The notes: a model not told the origin generated them from the sequence alone. DNA of 64,000 bases from Pseudomonas sp. H3(2019) (GCF_007713465.1 NZ_VMSG01000012.1:1-64000); one strand, 5' to 3'. Positions 52,552 to 61,888 are shown, numbered from the stretch's first letter. Translations and numbers: made by a program.

Positions 52552-53661
52552 ATGGCCTTCAACAGCATCAAAGAAATCATCGAAGATTATCGCCTCGGCA
52601 AAATGGTGCTGCTGGTCGACGACGAGGATCGGGAAAACGAAGGCGACCTGCTGCTCGCCGCCGACTGTTGCAACGCCGAGGCCATCAGCTTCATGGCCCG
52701 CGAAGCCCGTGGCCTGATCTGTCTGACCTTGACCGACGAGCACTGCCAACGCCTCGGGCTGGAGCAGATGGTGCCGAGCAACGGCAGCGCCTTCAGCACC
52801 GCCTTCACCGTGTCTATCGAGGCCGCCACTGGCGTGACCACCGGTATCTCCGCCGCCGACCGGGCGCGAACCGTCGCGGCTGCTGTCGCCGCCAACGCCG
52901 GGCCCGCCGATCTTGTGCAACCCGGCCATATCTTTCCGTTGCGCGCCAAGGAAGGCGGCGTGCTGACCCGCGCCGGCCATACCGAGGCCGGTTGCGACCT
53001 CGCGCGCCTGGCCGGCTTTACTCCCGCCTCGGTGATTGTCGAAGTGATGAATGATGACGGCACCATGGCCCGCCGCCCGGACCTGGAAGTGTTCGCGCGC
53101 AAGCACGGGATCAGGATCGGCACCATCGCCGACCTGATCCATTATCGCCTCAGCACCGAACGCACCGTGGTGCGTATCGGCGAACGTGAACTGCCCACGG
53201 TGCATGGCACCTTCCGGCTGATCACCTTTGAGGATCGCATCGAAGGCGGCGTCCACATGGCGATGGTCATGGGTGAGTTACGCCGTGACGAACCGGCGCT
53301 GGTGCGCGTGCATGTAATCGACCCGCTGCGCGATCTCGTGGGCGCCGAATACAACGGCCCCTCCAACTGGACGCTATGGGCAGCGTTGCAGCGGGTGGCC
53401 GAAGAAGGTCGCGGCGTGGTGGTCGTGCTGGCTAATCATGAATCGTCCCAGGCACTGCTTGAGCGCGTGCCCCAGCTGACCCAGGCACCGCGACAGTTCA
53501 GCCGTTCGCAATCGCGCATCTATTCTGAAGTCGGTACCGGGGCGCAGATTCTGCAGGATCTCGGTGTGCGCAAGCTGCGTCATCTCGGCCCACCGTTGAA
53601 GTACGCCGGCTTGACCGGATACGACCTGGAAGTGGTGGAGAGCATCCCTTTCACCGAGTGA
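52552..53661 (+). CDS. RibBA-like DHBP synthase with degenerate GTP cyclohydrolase domain
   Basis: The 369-residue protein has an intact 3,4-dihydroxy-2-butanone-4-phosphate synthase domain (about 1-200) with DDEDRENEGDLLLAAD and the active-site region RAGHTEAGCDLARLAG. The C-terminal half aligns in position with GTP cyclohydrolase II, but the zinc-binding Cys cluster of that enzyme is missing, so only DHBPS activity is expected. Extra riboflavin precursor would support the flavin-dependent oxygenase encoded at 58464. It is regulated with the catabolic set through operator 2. Confidence 0.87.
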   Translation: MAFNSIKEIIEDYRLGKMVLLVDDEDRENEGDLLLAADCCNAEAISFMAREARGLICLTLTDEHCQRLGLEQMVPSNGSAFSTAFTVSIEAATGVTTGISAADRARTVAAAVAANAGPADLVQPGHIFPLRAKEGGVLTRAGHTEAGCDLARLAGFTPASVIVEVMNDDGTMARRPDLEVFARKHGIRIGTIADLIHYRLSTERTVVRIGERELPTVHGTFRLITFEDRIEGGVHMAMVMGELRRDEPALVRVHVIDPLRDLVGAEYNGPSNWTLWAALQRVAEEGRGVVVVLANHESSQALLERVPQLTQAPRQFSRSQSRIYSEVGTGAQILQDLGVRKLRHLGPPLKYAGLTGYDLEVVESIPFTE

Positions 53662-53766
53662 TTCCGGGCTTGTCGCTATACCCGCGCAGGCCGCTACACG
53701 GCGGCCTGATGGAAAAAAAAGCGCTTTTGGCTGATAGCCGGTCAGGCAAAGTGCTTGCACAAAGCT

Positions 53767-53791
53767 TGGAATACCATAATATGATATTCCA
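53767..53791. promoter_or_regulatory. GntR-type operator 3 (two imperfect half-palindromes)
   Basis: TGGAATACCA (53767-53776) and TGATATTCCA (53782-53791) flank a short AT spacer. Both resemble the TGGTATACCA sites at 45165 and 52508 with one or two changes. They lie about 100 bp before the binding-protein gene at 53889. Confidence 0.6.
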
Positions 53792-53888
53792 TAGACCGGA
53801 CAGTCGTAACTGACCAGATGGACCTACTGCTCCCGATAGGCGGGCACTCAAAAGCCCCGCTCATAAACACAACAATGAGGGCGTGAAA

Positions 53889-54914
53889 ATGGTGTTGAAC
53901 AAATCTGCAACCGCAATACTTTTTGCGGGACTGCTTAGCGTGACCAGCCAGGCGTTGATGGCGGCTGAAAGCGTCAACTTCGTCAGTTGGGGCGGTAGCA
54001 CCCAGGATGCGCAGAAGCAGGCCTGGGCCGATCCGTTCAGCAAGGCCAGCGGCATCACCGTGGTCCAGGATGGCCCTACCGACTACGGCAAACTCAAAGC
54101 CATGGTCGAAAGCGGCAACGTGCAATGGGACGTGGTCGATGTCGAAGCCGACTTCGCCTTGCGCGCAGCCTCCGAAGGCTTGCTCGAACCCCTCGATTTC
54201 TCGGTCATCCAGCGCAATAAAATCGATCCGCGGTTTGTCTCCGATTACGGCGTCGGCTCGTTCTTCTTCTCCTTCGTCCTCGGCTACAACGAGAGCAAGC
54301 TCGGCGCCAGTAAACCTCAGGACTGGTCCGCACTGTTCGACACCAAGACCTATCCTGGCAAACGCGCCCTCTACAAATGGCCGAGCCCAGGCGTGCTGGA
54401 ACTGGCCCTGCTGGCCGATGGTGTAGCCGCCGACAAGCTGTATCCGCTGGATCTGGATCGCGCCTTCAAGAAACTCGACACCATCAAGAAAGATATTGTC
54501 TGGTGGGGCGGCGGTGCTCAATCGCAACAACTGCTGGCCTCTGGCGAAGCGAGCATGGGGCAGTTCTGGAACGGCCGGATCCATGCCCTGCAAGAAGATG
54601 GCGCACCGGTAGGCGTGAGCTGGAAACAGAACCTGGTCATGGCCGACATTCTGGTGGTGCCTAAAGGTACGAAAAACAAGGCAGCGGCCATGAAGTTCCT
54701 AGCCACCGCCAGCGGCGCCAAAGGCCAGGCCGACTTCTCCAACCTGACCGCCTACGCGCCGGTCAACGTCGACAGCGTGGCGCGCCTGGATTCGGTGCTG
54801 GCCCCTAACCTGCCGACTGCCTACGCTAAGGATCAGATCACTCTTGATTTCGCGTACTGGGCCAAGAACGGTCCGGCCATCGCGACACGGTGGAACGAAT
54901 GGCTGGTCAAATGA
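53889..54914 (+). CDS. ABC transporter periplasmic binding protein (PotD/spermidine-putrescine type)
   Basis: The 341-residue binding protein has a signal peptide (about 1-24, ending LMAAES) and PotD-type features such as NFVSWGGSTQDAQKQAWADP and WGGGAQSQQLLASGEA. It should deliver a small cationic or zwitterionic compound to the permeases that follow. A quaternary-ammonium or N-methyl heterocycle would fit. The ATG at 53889 has GAGGG upstream; the GTG at 53883 is too close to that site. It is the first gene of a four-gene ABC operon behind operator 3. Confidence 0.88.
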   Translation: MVLNKSATAILFAGLLSVTSQALMAAESVNFVSWGGSTQDAQKQAWADPFSKASGITVVQDGPTDYGKLKAMVESGNVQWDVVDVEADFALRAASEGLLEPLDFSVIQRNKIDPRFVSDYGVGSFFFSFVLGYNESKLGASKPQDWSALFDTKTYPGKRALYKWPSPGVLELALLADGVAADKLYPLDLDRAFKKLDTIKKDIVWWGGGAQSQQLLASGEASMGQFWNGRIHALQEDGAPVGVSWKQNLVMADILVVPKGTKNKAAAMKFLATASGAKGQADFSNLTAYAPVNVDSVARLDSVLAPNLPTAYAKDQITLDFAYWAKNGPAIATRWNEWLVK

Positions 54915-55855
54915 AAATGACGGCCACTGCGTCCCGTCACTCCATTGCGACCGGGGGCGTCCCTGACGCCGCCGGCTCGTCCCCTGGCAAGGCGGCTGTG
55001 ATGAAGCAATCCCCGTCACTGGCACAACGCTGGCGTGGCGCGAGCAATCTGCTCCCCGCCCTGCTGTTCCTCGGCCTGTTCTTTCTGGCGCCGTTGATCG
55101 GCCTGTTGTTGCGTGGCGTGCTGGAGCCGACCCCAGGCCTGGGTAACTACGAGCAACTGTTCGCCAACTCAGCGTATGCACGGGTGTTGCTCAATACCTT
55201 CTCGGTGGCTGGACTGGTGACCCTGTTCAGCCTGCTGCTGGGCTTTCCTTTGGCCTGGGCGATCACGCTGGTGCCCCGTGGCTGGGGTCGCTGGATCCTG
55301 AACATCGTGCTGCTGTCGATGTGGACCAGCCTCCTGGCACGGACCTACTCCTGGCTCGTGCTGTTGCAAGCGTCCGGGGTGATCAACAAGGCGTTGATGG
55401 CAATGGGCATCATCGATCAACCACTGGAGATGGTGCATAACCTGACCGGCGTGGTGATCGGCATGAGCTACATCATGATCCCGTTCATCGTGCTGCCGTT
55501 GCAGGCGACCATGCAGGCCATTGACCCGATGATCCTGCAGGCCGGCTCGATCTGCGGTGCCAGCCCCTGGACCAACTTCTTCCGGGTGTTCCTGCCGCTG
55601 TGCCGGCCGGGGCTGTTCTCCGGAGGTCTGATGGTGTTCGTGATGTCCCTCGGGTACTACGTCACCCCGGCGCTGCTGGGTGGTGCGCAAAACATGATGC
55701 TGCCGGAATTCATCATTCAGCAGGTGCAGTCGTTCCTCAACTGGGGCCTGGCCAGTGCCGGCGCCGCCTTGCTGATCGTGATCACGCTGGTGTTGTTCTA
55801 CTTCTACCTGAAGCTCCAGCCGGAATCTCCGGTCGGTGCCAGCAACGCGAGGTAA
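54911..55855 (+). CDS. ABC transporter permease (PotB type)
   Basis: The 314-residue permease has an N-terminal cytoplasmic tail of about 40 residues and then six or so transmembrane segments with the EAA-type loop (SICGASPWTNFFRVFLPLCR, about 217-236). It starts at the ATGA overlap with the binding-protein gene. The pair with the next gene forms the channel of the importer. Confidence 0.88.
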   Translation: MKMTATASRHSIATGGVPDAAGSSPGKAAVMKQSPSLAQRWRGASNLLPALLFLGLFFLAPLIGLLLRGVLEPTPGLGNYEQLFANSAYARVLLNTFSVAGLVTLFSLLLGFPLAWAITLVPRGWGRWILNIVLLSMWTSLLARTYSWLVLLQASGVINKALMAMGIIDQPLEMVHNLTGVVIGMSYIMIPFIVLPLQATMQAIDPMILQAGSICGASPWTNFFRVFLPLCRPGLFSGGLMVFVMSLGYYVTPALLGGAQNMMLPEFIIQQVQSFLNWGLASAGAALLIVITLVLFYFYLKLQPESPVGASNAR

Positions 55856-55861
55856 GCCGTC

Positions 55862-56671
55862 ATGCTCCTGACCCCCAATGCCATGAGCCGACGCATGCGT
55901 TTCGGCCTGTATTTCACCACTGGGCTGATCGCGCTGTTTCTGCTGTTGCCGATCGTGTTCATCGTGCTGCTGTCCTTCGGCTCCTCCCAGTGGCTGGTCT
56001 TCCCGCCGCCGGGCTGGACGCTGAAATGGTACGGCCAGTTCTTCTCCAACGCCGACTGGATGAACGCGGCCCTGGCCAGCCTCAAGGTCGCGGTACTGAC
56101 CACGATCTGCGCCGTTGCCCTGGGCTTGCCGACCGCGTTTGCGCTGGTGCGCGGTCGCTTCCCGGGACGGGAAATGCTCTACGGTCTGTTCACCCTGCCG
56201 ATGATCGTGCCGCTGGTGATCATCGCAGTGGCGGTGTATGCGCTGTTCCTCAAGCTCGGTTACACCGGGACGATGTTCGCCTTCGTGGTCAGCCACGTGA
56301 TCGTCGCGTTGCCGTTCACCATCATCTCGATCATCAACTCGCTGAAGCTGTTCGATCAGTCGATCGAGGATGCCGCGGTGATCTGCGGTGCCTCGCGCCT
56401 GCAGGCGGTGTTCAAGGTGACTTTTCCGGCGATTCGTCCGGGCATGGTGGCCGGTGCGCTGTTCGCCTTCCTGGTTTCCTGGGATGAAGTGGTGTTGAGC
56501 GTGATGATGGCCAGCCCGACCCTGCAAACCCTTCCCGTGAAAATGTGGACCACCCTGCGCCAGGACCTGACGCCTGTGATCGCCGTCGCCTCGACGCTGC
56601 TGATCGGCCTCTCGGTATTGGTCATGGTCATCGCCACCGCCGTTCGCCGGCGCAATGAAATCAGCGCCTGA
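55862..56671 (+). CDS. ABC transporter permease (PotC type)
   Basis: The 269-residue permease has six transmembrane segments, the EAA loop VICGASRLQAVFKVTFPAIR (about 176-195) and a C-terminal charged tail (VRRRNEISA). It is six bases after the first permease gene and 17 bp before the ATPase gene. PotBC/PotHI-type pairs carry polyamines or related amines. Confidence 0.9.
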   Translation: MLLTPNAMSRRMRFGLYFTTGLIALFLLLPIVFIVLLSFGSSQWLVFPPPGWTLKWYGQFFSNADWMNAALASLKVAVLTTICAVALGLPTAFALVRGRFPGREMLYGLFTLPMIVPLVIIAVAVYALFLKLGYTGTMFAFVVSHVIVALPFTIISIINSLKLFDQSIEDAAVICGASRLQAVFKVTFPAIRPGMVAGALFAFLVSWDEVVLSVMMASPTLQTLPVKMWTTLRQDLTPVIAVASTLLIGLSVLVMVIATAVRRRNEISA

Positions 56672-56688
56672 GCGCCCAGGAGTACGAC

Positions 56689-57843
56689 ATGAGTGCCGTG
56701 ATCAAAGATTCCTCGCAGCAGAACGACAAACCGCTGGTCAGCCTGCGCAACCTTAACAAGCACTACGGCGACTTCGCGGCCGTGGACAACATCTCGCTGG
56801 ACATCAAGGACGGTGAATTCCTGACTTTCCTCGGCTCCAGTGGCTCCGGTAAAAGTACCACCCTGTCGATGCTCGCCGGTTTCGAAACCCCGAGCAGCGG
56901 CGAGATCCTGGTCAATGGACAGTCGCTGGTCAACGTGCCGCCGCACAAGCGCGACATCGGCATGGTGTTCCAGCGCTACTCGCTATTCCCGCACCTGTCA
57001 GTGCGCGACAACATCGGCTTCCCCCTGGCCATCCGCAAACTGGCCGCCAGCGAACGCGAACGGCGCGTCGATGCGATGCTCAAACTGGTGCAACTCGAAC
57101 AGTTTGCCCACCGCCGCCCTTCGCAACTCTCCGGCGGCCAGCAGCAACGGGTCGCCATCGCTCGGGCGCTGGTCTATGAACCGCGCATCTTGCTGATGGA
57201 TGAGCCTTTGGGGGCGCTGGACAAAAAACTGCGGGAAGACCTTCAGGATGAACTGCGCCAACTGCATCGGCGTCTGGGTATCACCATCGTCTACGTGACC
57301 CACGACCAGGAAGAAGCCATGCGTTTGTCCCAACGCATTGCGATCTTCAGCCACGGCAAGATCGTCGGTCTGGGCAGCGGCTACGACCTCTATCAGAACC
57401 CGCCGAATGCGTTTGTCGCGTCGTTCCTCGGCAACTCCAACTTCCTCAAGCTCAAGGCCCAGGGTAACGCGGCCGCGAGTTTCGAGGGCCAGTCGCTGTC
57501 GATCCGCCTGACCGCCGGGCTGAAACCCGATCAGGATGTTCTGCTGATGGTGCGTCCGGAAAAGGCCCAGGCATTGAGCGTCCAGCAAGCCACTCAGGAA
57601 CCCTTGGCAGCAGGCTGGAACGAAGTCTCGGCGACAGTCGGCGAAGTGCTGTTCCTCGGTGAAAGCCAGACCTGCACTGTGATGACCTCGGGCGGTACGT
57701 CGATGACCGTCAAGGCGCTCTCTGCCGCCGGTATGCCACTCAAGACCGGCGACCCGGTGCGCGTGCGTTGGGCCACAGCGGATGCTTGCGTGTATACCGA
57801 ATGGACCGAAAGCGACCTGAACAAAGCCGCTGGCGCCCACTGA
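56689..57843 (+). CDS. ABC transporter ATPase (PotA type)
   Basis: The 384-residue ATPase has Walker A GSSGSGKST (about 48-56), signature LSGGQQQRVAIARAL (about 147-161), Walker B ILLMDEPLG (about 168-176) and a C-terminal TOBE region from about 290 (LLMVRPEKAQ). It powers the importer at 53889-56671. The operon ends before operator 4. Confidence 0.92.
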   Translation: MSAVIKDSSQQNDKPLVSLRNLNKHYGDFAAVDNISLDIKDGEFLTFLGSSGSGKSTTLSMLAGFETPSSGEILVNGQSLVNVPPHKRDIGMVFQRYSLFPHLSVRDNIGFPLAIRKLAASERERRVDAMLKLVQLEQFAHRRPSQLSGGQQQRVAIARALVYEPRILLMDEPLGALDKKLREDLQDELRQLHRRLGITIVYVTHDQEEAMRLSQRIAIFSHGKIVGLGSGYDLYQNPPNAFVASFLGNSNFLKLKAQGNAAASFEGQSLSIRLTAGLKPDQDVLLMVRPEKAQALSVQQATQEPLAAGWNEVSATVGEVLFLGESQTCTVMTSGGTSMTVKALSAAGMPLKTGDPVRVRWATADACVYTEWTESDLNKAAGAH

Positions 57844-57880
57844 TCCGGCCTCACAAAAAGCGCTTGCAAACGATGTATTA

Positions 57881-57890
57881 CGGTATACCA
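57881..57890. promoter_or_regulatory. GntR-type operator 4
   Basis: CGGTATACCA (within ATTACGGTATACCATCA) differs by one base from the perfect sites at 45165 and 52508. It lies 51 bp before the second flavin reductase gene, which opens the oxygenase operon. Confidence 0.7.
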
Positions 57891-57941
57891 TCAGACCAAT
57901 ACAAACATAAAAACCGTCATACAACACCAGAGGACCGCCCA

Positions 57942-58427
57942 ATGATCGATGTCGCCATCTACAAACAAGTCATGGGATCGTTTCCGTCCGGGGTGACCGT
58001 GATCACCACGCTGGATGACGATGGGCAGATCGTTGGCCTCACCGCCAGCGCGTTCAGCTCGCTGTCCATGGACCCGGCCCTGGTGCTGTTCTGCCCCAAC
58101 TACAGCTCAGACTCCTACCCGGTACTGATCAAGAACAAGCGCTTCGCCATCCACGTACTTTCCGGCAGCCAGCAAAACGAGGCCTATGCCTTCGCCCGTA
58201 AAGGCAAGGACAAGGCGCAAGGAATCGAATGGACGTTGAGCGCGCTGGGCAACCCGCTGCTGAGCAACGCCACGGCGATCATCGAATGCGAGCTGTGGCG
58301 CGAATATGAAGGTGGCGATCACGCGATCATGGTCGGCGCGGTGAAAAACCTGATCGTGCCGCACCACACGGCTGGCCCGCTGGTGTACTGCCACGGCAAG
58401 ATGGGCGCGCTGCCCGTCCTCGCCTGA
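57942..58427 (+). CDS. Flavin reductase, copy 2, partner of the LLM monooxygenase
   Basis: The 161-residue protein is a close paralogue of the reductase at 48178 (same length; most positions identical in segments such as SFPSGVTV, DPALVLFCPNY, ELWREY and GGDHAI). It is directly upstream of the luciferase-like monooxygenase gene (36 bp). It is therefore the likely FMNH2 supplier of the two-component oxygenase. Its own operator site at 57881 gives separate control from copy 1. Confidence 0.9.
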   Translation: MIDVAIYKQVMGSFPSGVTVITTLDDDGQIVGLTASAFSSLSMDPALVLFCPNYSSDSYPVLIKNKRFAIHVLSGSQQNEAYAFARKGKDKAQGIEWTLSALGNPLLSNATAIIECELWREYEGGDHAIMVGAVKNLIVPHHTAGPLVYCHGKMGALPVLA

Positions 58428-58463
58428 ACTGACAGCCAATAACAAAGATTCGAGGTAAGCGTC

Positions 58464-59507
58464 ATGAAATTTTCCCTGTTCGTGCACATGGAACGTTGGG
58501 ACGAGAACATCAGCCATCGGCAGCTGTTCGAGGACCTGAGCGAACTGACCCTGATGGCCGAGGCCGGTGGCTTCAGCACCGTGTGGATCGGCGAACACCA
58601 CGCCATGGAATACACCATCTCGCCCAGCCCGATGCCGCTGCTGGCCTACCTGGCGGCCAAGACCACGACCATTCACCTTGGCGCCGGTACCATCATCGCG
58701 CCGTTCTGGCATCCGTTGCGGGTTGCTGGCGAATGCGCGCTACTGGACGTGATCAGTAACGGTCGCATGGAAGTCGGGCTGGCCCGTGGCGCCTATCAGG
58801 TGGAGTTCGACCGCATGGCCGGTGGCATGCCCGCCTCGTCGGGCGGTCAAGCGCTGCGGGAAATGGTCCCGGTGGTTCGCGCACTGTGGCAAGGCGACTA
58901 TGCCCATGACGGCGACATCTGGAAATTCCCGACCTCCACCAGTGTGCCCAAGCCGATTCAAAAGCCTAACCCGCCGATGTGGATCGCCGCCCGCGACCCG
59001 GATTCGCACAATTTCGCGGTAGCCAACGGCTGCAATGTCATGGTCACGCCGCTGATGAAGGGCGACGAAGAAGTCCTCGATCTGAAGAACAAATTCCAGG
59101 CCGCCCTGGATAACAATCCGGACGTACCGCGCCCGCAATTGATGGTGCTGCGTCACACGCACGTCCACGCGGTCGATGATCCTGAGGGCTGGAAAATCGG
59201 CGCCAAGGCGATCTCGAAGTTCTACCGTACGTTCGATGCCTGGTTCGGCAACAAGGAAGTGCCCGTCAACGGTTTCCTGGCGCCGAGCCCGGAAGAAAAA
59301 TTCGCCGGACGCCCGGAGTTCGAGCTGGAAAACATCCGCAAGAACACCATGATCGGCACTCCGGAAGAGGTCATCGCCCGCATCAAGTATTACCAGGAAC
59401 TGGGCGTCGACGAGTTCAGCTTCTGGTGCGACAACAGCCTGCCCCACGCGGAGAAGAAAAAATCCCTGGAGCTGTTTATCAAACAGGTCGTACCAGCGTT
59501 TCGCTGA
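58464..59507 (+). CDS. LLM-class flavin-dependent monooxygenase
   Basis: The 347-residue protein has the bacterial-luciferase/alkanal-monooxygenase TIM-barrel signature: MKFSLFVHMERWDENISHRQ at the start, HHAMEYTISPSPMPLLAYLA, GAGTIIAPFWHPLRVAGE and VGLARGAYQVEFDRM. Such enzymes use FMNH2 from a partner reductase to insert oxygen. With copy 2 of the flavin reductase it forms a two-component system comparable to the trigonelline monooxygenase. Two aldehyde dehydrogenases and a hydrolase are in the same regulon, which supports a ring-opening reaction as its job. Confidence 0.88.
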   Translation: MKFSLFVHMERWDENISHRQLFEDLSELTLMAEAGGFSTVWIGEHHAMEYTISPSPMPLLAYLAAKTTTIHLGAGTIIAPFWHPLRVAGECALLDVISNGRMEVGLARGAYQVEFDRMAGGMPASSGGQALREMVPVVRALWQGDYAHDGDIWKFPTSTSVPKPIQKPNPPMWIAARDPDSHNFAVANGCNVMVTPLMKGDEEVLDLKNKFQAALDNNPDVPRPQLMVLRHTHVHAVDDPEGWKIGAKAISKFYRTFDAWFGNKEVPVNGFLAPSPEEKFAGRPEFELENIRKNTMIGTPEEVIARIKYYQELGVDEFSFWCDNSLPHAEKKKSLELFIKQVVPAFR

Positions 59508-59553
59508 GATCTCATCGCGCCTGCTCACCGCGTGACGGGCGCCACGCCTCAAC

Positions 59554-59573
59554 AGACGCCAGCAACGGCGTCT
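59554..59573 (+). terminator. Weak hairpin after the monooxygenase gene
   Basis: AGACGCC (59554-59560) pairs with GGCGTCT (59567-59573) across a 6-base loop; the following TCCTC is only weakly U-rich. It marks the probable end of the 57942-59507 transcript. Confidence 0.5.
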
Positions 59574-59684
59574 TCCTCAGCGACGGTTGACGCCCCTGCG
59601 AGTTAACAAAGGCGAACGCAATCGCACATCAGACAACACAACAACGCATGGGCATAATCAACGGACTGAAAAAGAGTGATGGCC

Positions 59685-60602
59685 ATGCTGATCGACGAAG
59701 AACTGACCCTGAAAAAGCTGGAAGTGTTCCTGGCGTTCATGCGCACCGGCAACCTGGCCCGTGCGGCGGTCGAACTGCAGACCAGCAACGTCAGCGTGCA
59801 CCGGGCCATTCACTCGCTGGAAAGCGCGCTGCGCTGTCCGCTGTTCAAGCATGAAGGGCGTAACCTCACGCCTCTGGAAAGCGCCTATGTACTCGAAGAG
59901 CGGGCGCAGAAGCTGATTCAGGATGTGCTCGAAAGCGTGCGCCTGACCCGCGAAGCCGCGGGATTCTCGGCTGAGCGCTTCAAGCTCGGCTCGCTGTATT
60001 CGCTGACGGTCAAGACAGTACCGCAGCTGATCATGGGCCTGAAGATACGCCGTAGCGAACTCAATATCGACCTGATCCTCGGTTCGAATATCGACCTGCT
60101 ATACAAGCTCAAGAACATGGAAGTCGACGCGATCCTGGTGTCGCTGGACGACAGCGTCAACGACCCGGACTGCGAGCAGATCCCACTGTTTTCCGACGAC
60201 ATATTCCTTGCCACTCCGGCCGATTCACCGTTTGCCCAACGCGCCGAAGTCGATCTCGCCGAGGTGCGTAACGAGACCTTCATTACCCTGACCCAGGGCT
60301 TCGCCACGCACCAGGACGGTATTCGGGTGTTCAAACAGGCGGGGTTCGAGCCCAAGGTGGCGATGCAGGTCAACGACATCTTTACCCTGCTGAGCATGGT
60401 CAGCTCCGGGGTCGGTTATGCGCTGCTGCCAGGGCGGATTGCGGCGGTCTACGAGAACCGGGTGAAGCTAATCCCGTTGCAGGAACGCTATCGGTTACAG
60501 CAGCACATTGGGGTGGTGTTTCTGAAGGCCAAGGAGCGCGACCCGAACCTGCTGGCCTTGTTGGCGGAGTGTCGGATGTATGCCAATCGGCATGCCACCT
60601 GA
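59685..60602 (+). CDS. mdcR: LysR-family regulator of malonate utilisation
   Basis: The 305-residue LysR-type protein has an N-terminal HTH (LKKLEVFLAFMRTGNLARAA, AVELQTSNVSVHRAIHSLES) and a C-terminal substrate-binding domain. I use the ATG at 59685 (MLIDEELTLKKLEVF), which has AAAGAG about 8 bases upstream; the GTG and ATG a few codons earlier are possible. It converges on madM at 60642 across a 24-bp palindrome. Location next to the mdc genes and length identify it as MdcR, which activates the operon with malonate. Confidence 0.86.
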   Translation: MLIDEELTLKKLEVFLAFMRTGNLARAAVELQTSNVSVHRAIHSLESALRCPLFKHEGRNLTPLESAYVLEERAQKLIQDVLESVRLTREAAGFSAERFKLGSLYSLTVKTVPQLIMGLKIRRSELNIDLILGSNIDLLYKLKNMEVDAILVSLDDSVNDPDCEQIPLFSDDIFLATPADSPFAQRAEVDLAEVRNETFITLTQGFATHQDGIRVFKQAGFEPKVAMQVNDIFTLLSMVSSGVGYALLPGRIAAVYENRVKLIPLQERYRLQQHIGVVFLKAKERDPNLLALLAECRMYANRHAT

Positions 60603-60604
60603 TG

Positions 60605-60628
60605 ATCGTTCCCACGCGTGGGAACGAT
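60605..60628. repeat. REP-like 24-bp palindrome between convergent genes
   Basis: GTTCCCACGCGTGGGAAC with three further complementary bases on each side is a perfect palindrome. Similar elements are frequent in fluorescens-group genomes. Between convergent mdcR and madM it can act as a bidirectional transcription barrier. Confidence 0.78.
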
Positions 60629-60641
60629 CTGAGTGCTGAAC

Positions 60642-61406
60642 CTAGCCGACAATCCCGCGAACGATGAAGTACAGCAACGACGGCCCCAGCAGGCAGCCCA
60701 ACCCGGTATGAAACGTCGCCGTCAGCGCTCCATAAGGCACCAACCGCCGATCCGTCGCCGCCAGGCCAGCCGTCACACCGCTGACGGTGCCCGCCAACCC
60801 ACCGAAGACCATCGCCGAACGCGGGTTATCAAGCCCCATCCAGCGCGCAGCCATCGGCGTGCCGACCATCACCAGAATGGCCTTGATCAAGCCGGTGGCA
60901 ATCGACAGCGCGACCACGTCGGAACTGGCACCAATCGCCGCGCCCGTCACCGGGCCAACGATGTAGGTCACCGCACCGGCGCCAATGGTGGTCATGCTCA
61001 CCGCATCGCGATAGCCGAACATCCAGGCGATGCTGGCCCCGACAATAAACGGCAGCACCGTGCCGAGCAGCAGCGCGAGCGCGCCGATCAAGCCGGCCTT
61101 GCGTGCTTCGGTGGCCTGTACTTCGAAGGCCGTGGCGACAATCGCAAAGTCCCGCAGCATGGCGCCGCCCATCAAGCCGATGCCGGAAAACACCGCGACG
61201 TCCGCCAGGCCTTTCTGCCCACCGGTGAGCGTGCCGCCGACCCAGGCCAGCACCAGGCCGATGACGATGGCAATCGCCGAGCCGTGAATCCGTCCGAACG
61301 TCAGGCGTTTGGAGAGCACGACGGAGATCCACATGATCACCCCGACGAATGCGAACGCGGTGACCAGATCGTTATGTTTCAGACCCGCTTCCATGAGATT
61401 CCACAT
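60642..61406 (-). CDS. madM: Malonate transporter subunit MadM
   Basis: The 254-residue membrane protein has seven to eight hydrophobic segments (LVTAFAFVGVIMWISVVLS, AIAIVIGLVLAWVGGTLTG, GAVTYIVGPVTGAAIGASSD). It is the large subunit of the MadLM malonate:H+/Na+ transporter. I start at the ATG at 61406, with AGGAGG before it; its beginning is separated from the madL stop by one base. It is the last gene of the mdc operon. Confidence 0.92.
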   Translation of the reverse strand: MWNLMEAGLKHNDLVTAFAFVGVIMWISVVLSKRLTFGRIHGSAIAIVIGLVLAWVGGTLTGGQKGLADVAVFSGIGLMGGAMLRDFAIVATAFEVQATEARKAGLIGALALLLGTVLPFIVGASIAWMFGYRDAVSMTTIGAGAVTYIVGPVTGAAIGASSDVVALSIATGLIKAILVMVGTPMAARWMGLDNPRSAMVFGGLAGTVSGVTAGLAATDRRLVPYGALTATFHTGLGCLLGPSLLYFIVRGIVG

Positions 61407-61407
61407 A

Positions 61408-61824
61408 TCAACGACCTCCTGCTGGAGCCGTGATCGAGACACTGTCGACCGGCTCGTCCGGCAACGGCTCGCCTTTGTGGGTCCGGCTGATCAGGGCGAT
61501 AGTGCAACCACAGATCACCACCGAACCGATGGCCGCCAACACCGCCACCGGGCCGCCGTGCAAGGCGGCGACGACGTTCTGCTGCGCGGCCATGGCCACC
61601 ACCACCGGAATGTACATGGCGCCCCAGAAGCCGACACCCAACTCGCAATCCTTGGTCATGCCGCCGCGCTTGTGCATCCACAGTTTCGCGAAAATCAGCA
61701 GGATCATCGCAATACCGACCCCGCCGACGTTGGACTTGACGCCCAGCAACACGCCGAGCATGTCACCCATGATCACCCCTGCCAGCGTACAGATCGCCAA
61801 CAGCGCCACACCGTAAATAATCAT
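61408..61824 (-). CDS. madL: Malonate transporter subunit MadL
   Basis: The 138-residue membrane protein starts MIIYGVALLAICTLAGVIMG and has about four hydrophobic segments (VGGVGIAMILLIFAKLW, FWGAMYIPVVVAMAAQQNVV, AVLAAIGSVVICGCTIALIS). The ATG at 61824 follows GAGGA at proper distance. It works with MadM to import malonate. It is 65 bp after the end of mdcH. Confidence 0.9.
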   Translation of the reverse strand: MIIYGVALLAICTLAGVIMGDMLGVLLGVKSNVGGVGIAMILLIFAKLWMHKRGGMTKDCELGVGFWGAMYIPVVVAMAAQQNVVAALHGGPVAVLAAIGSVVICGCTIALISRTHKGEPLPDEPVDSVSITAPAGGR

Positions 61825-61888
61825 TGTTGTTATCCTCAAAGTGCATCGTCGAAGTTATTGTTTTTGTCCTTCGCAGCGTGAGCGGTGT

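Noticed and set aside
55169..56527. Minus-strand open frame of 452 codons across the permease genes
   Set aside because: Antisense to two clear permease genes, and dominated by His, Gln and Arg as expected from reversed transmembrane codons.
57942..59507. Pyrimidine-type Rut pathway for the LLM oxygenase and flavin reductase
   Set aside because: RutA and RutF share these folds, but the amidohydrolase RutB, RutC and a uracil permease are absent. Two aldehyde dehydrogenases fit the trigonelline-type scheme better.
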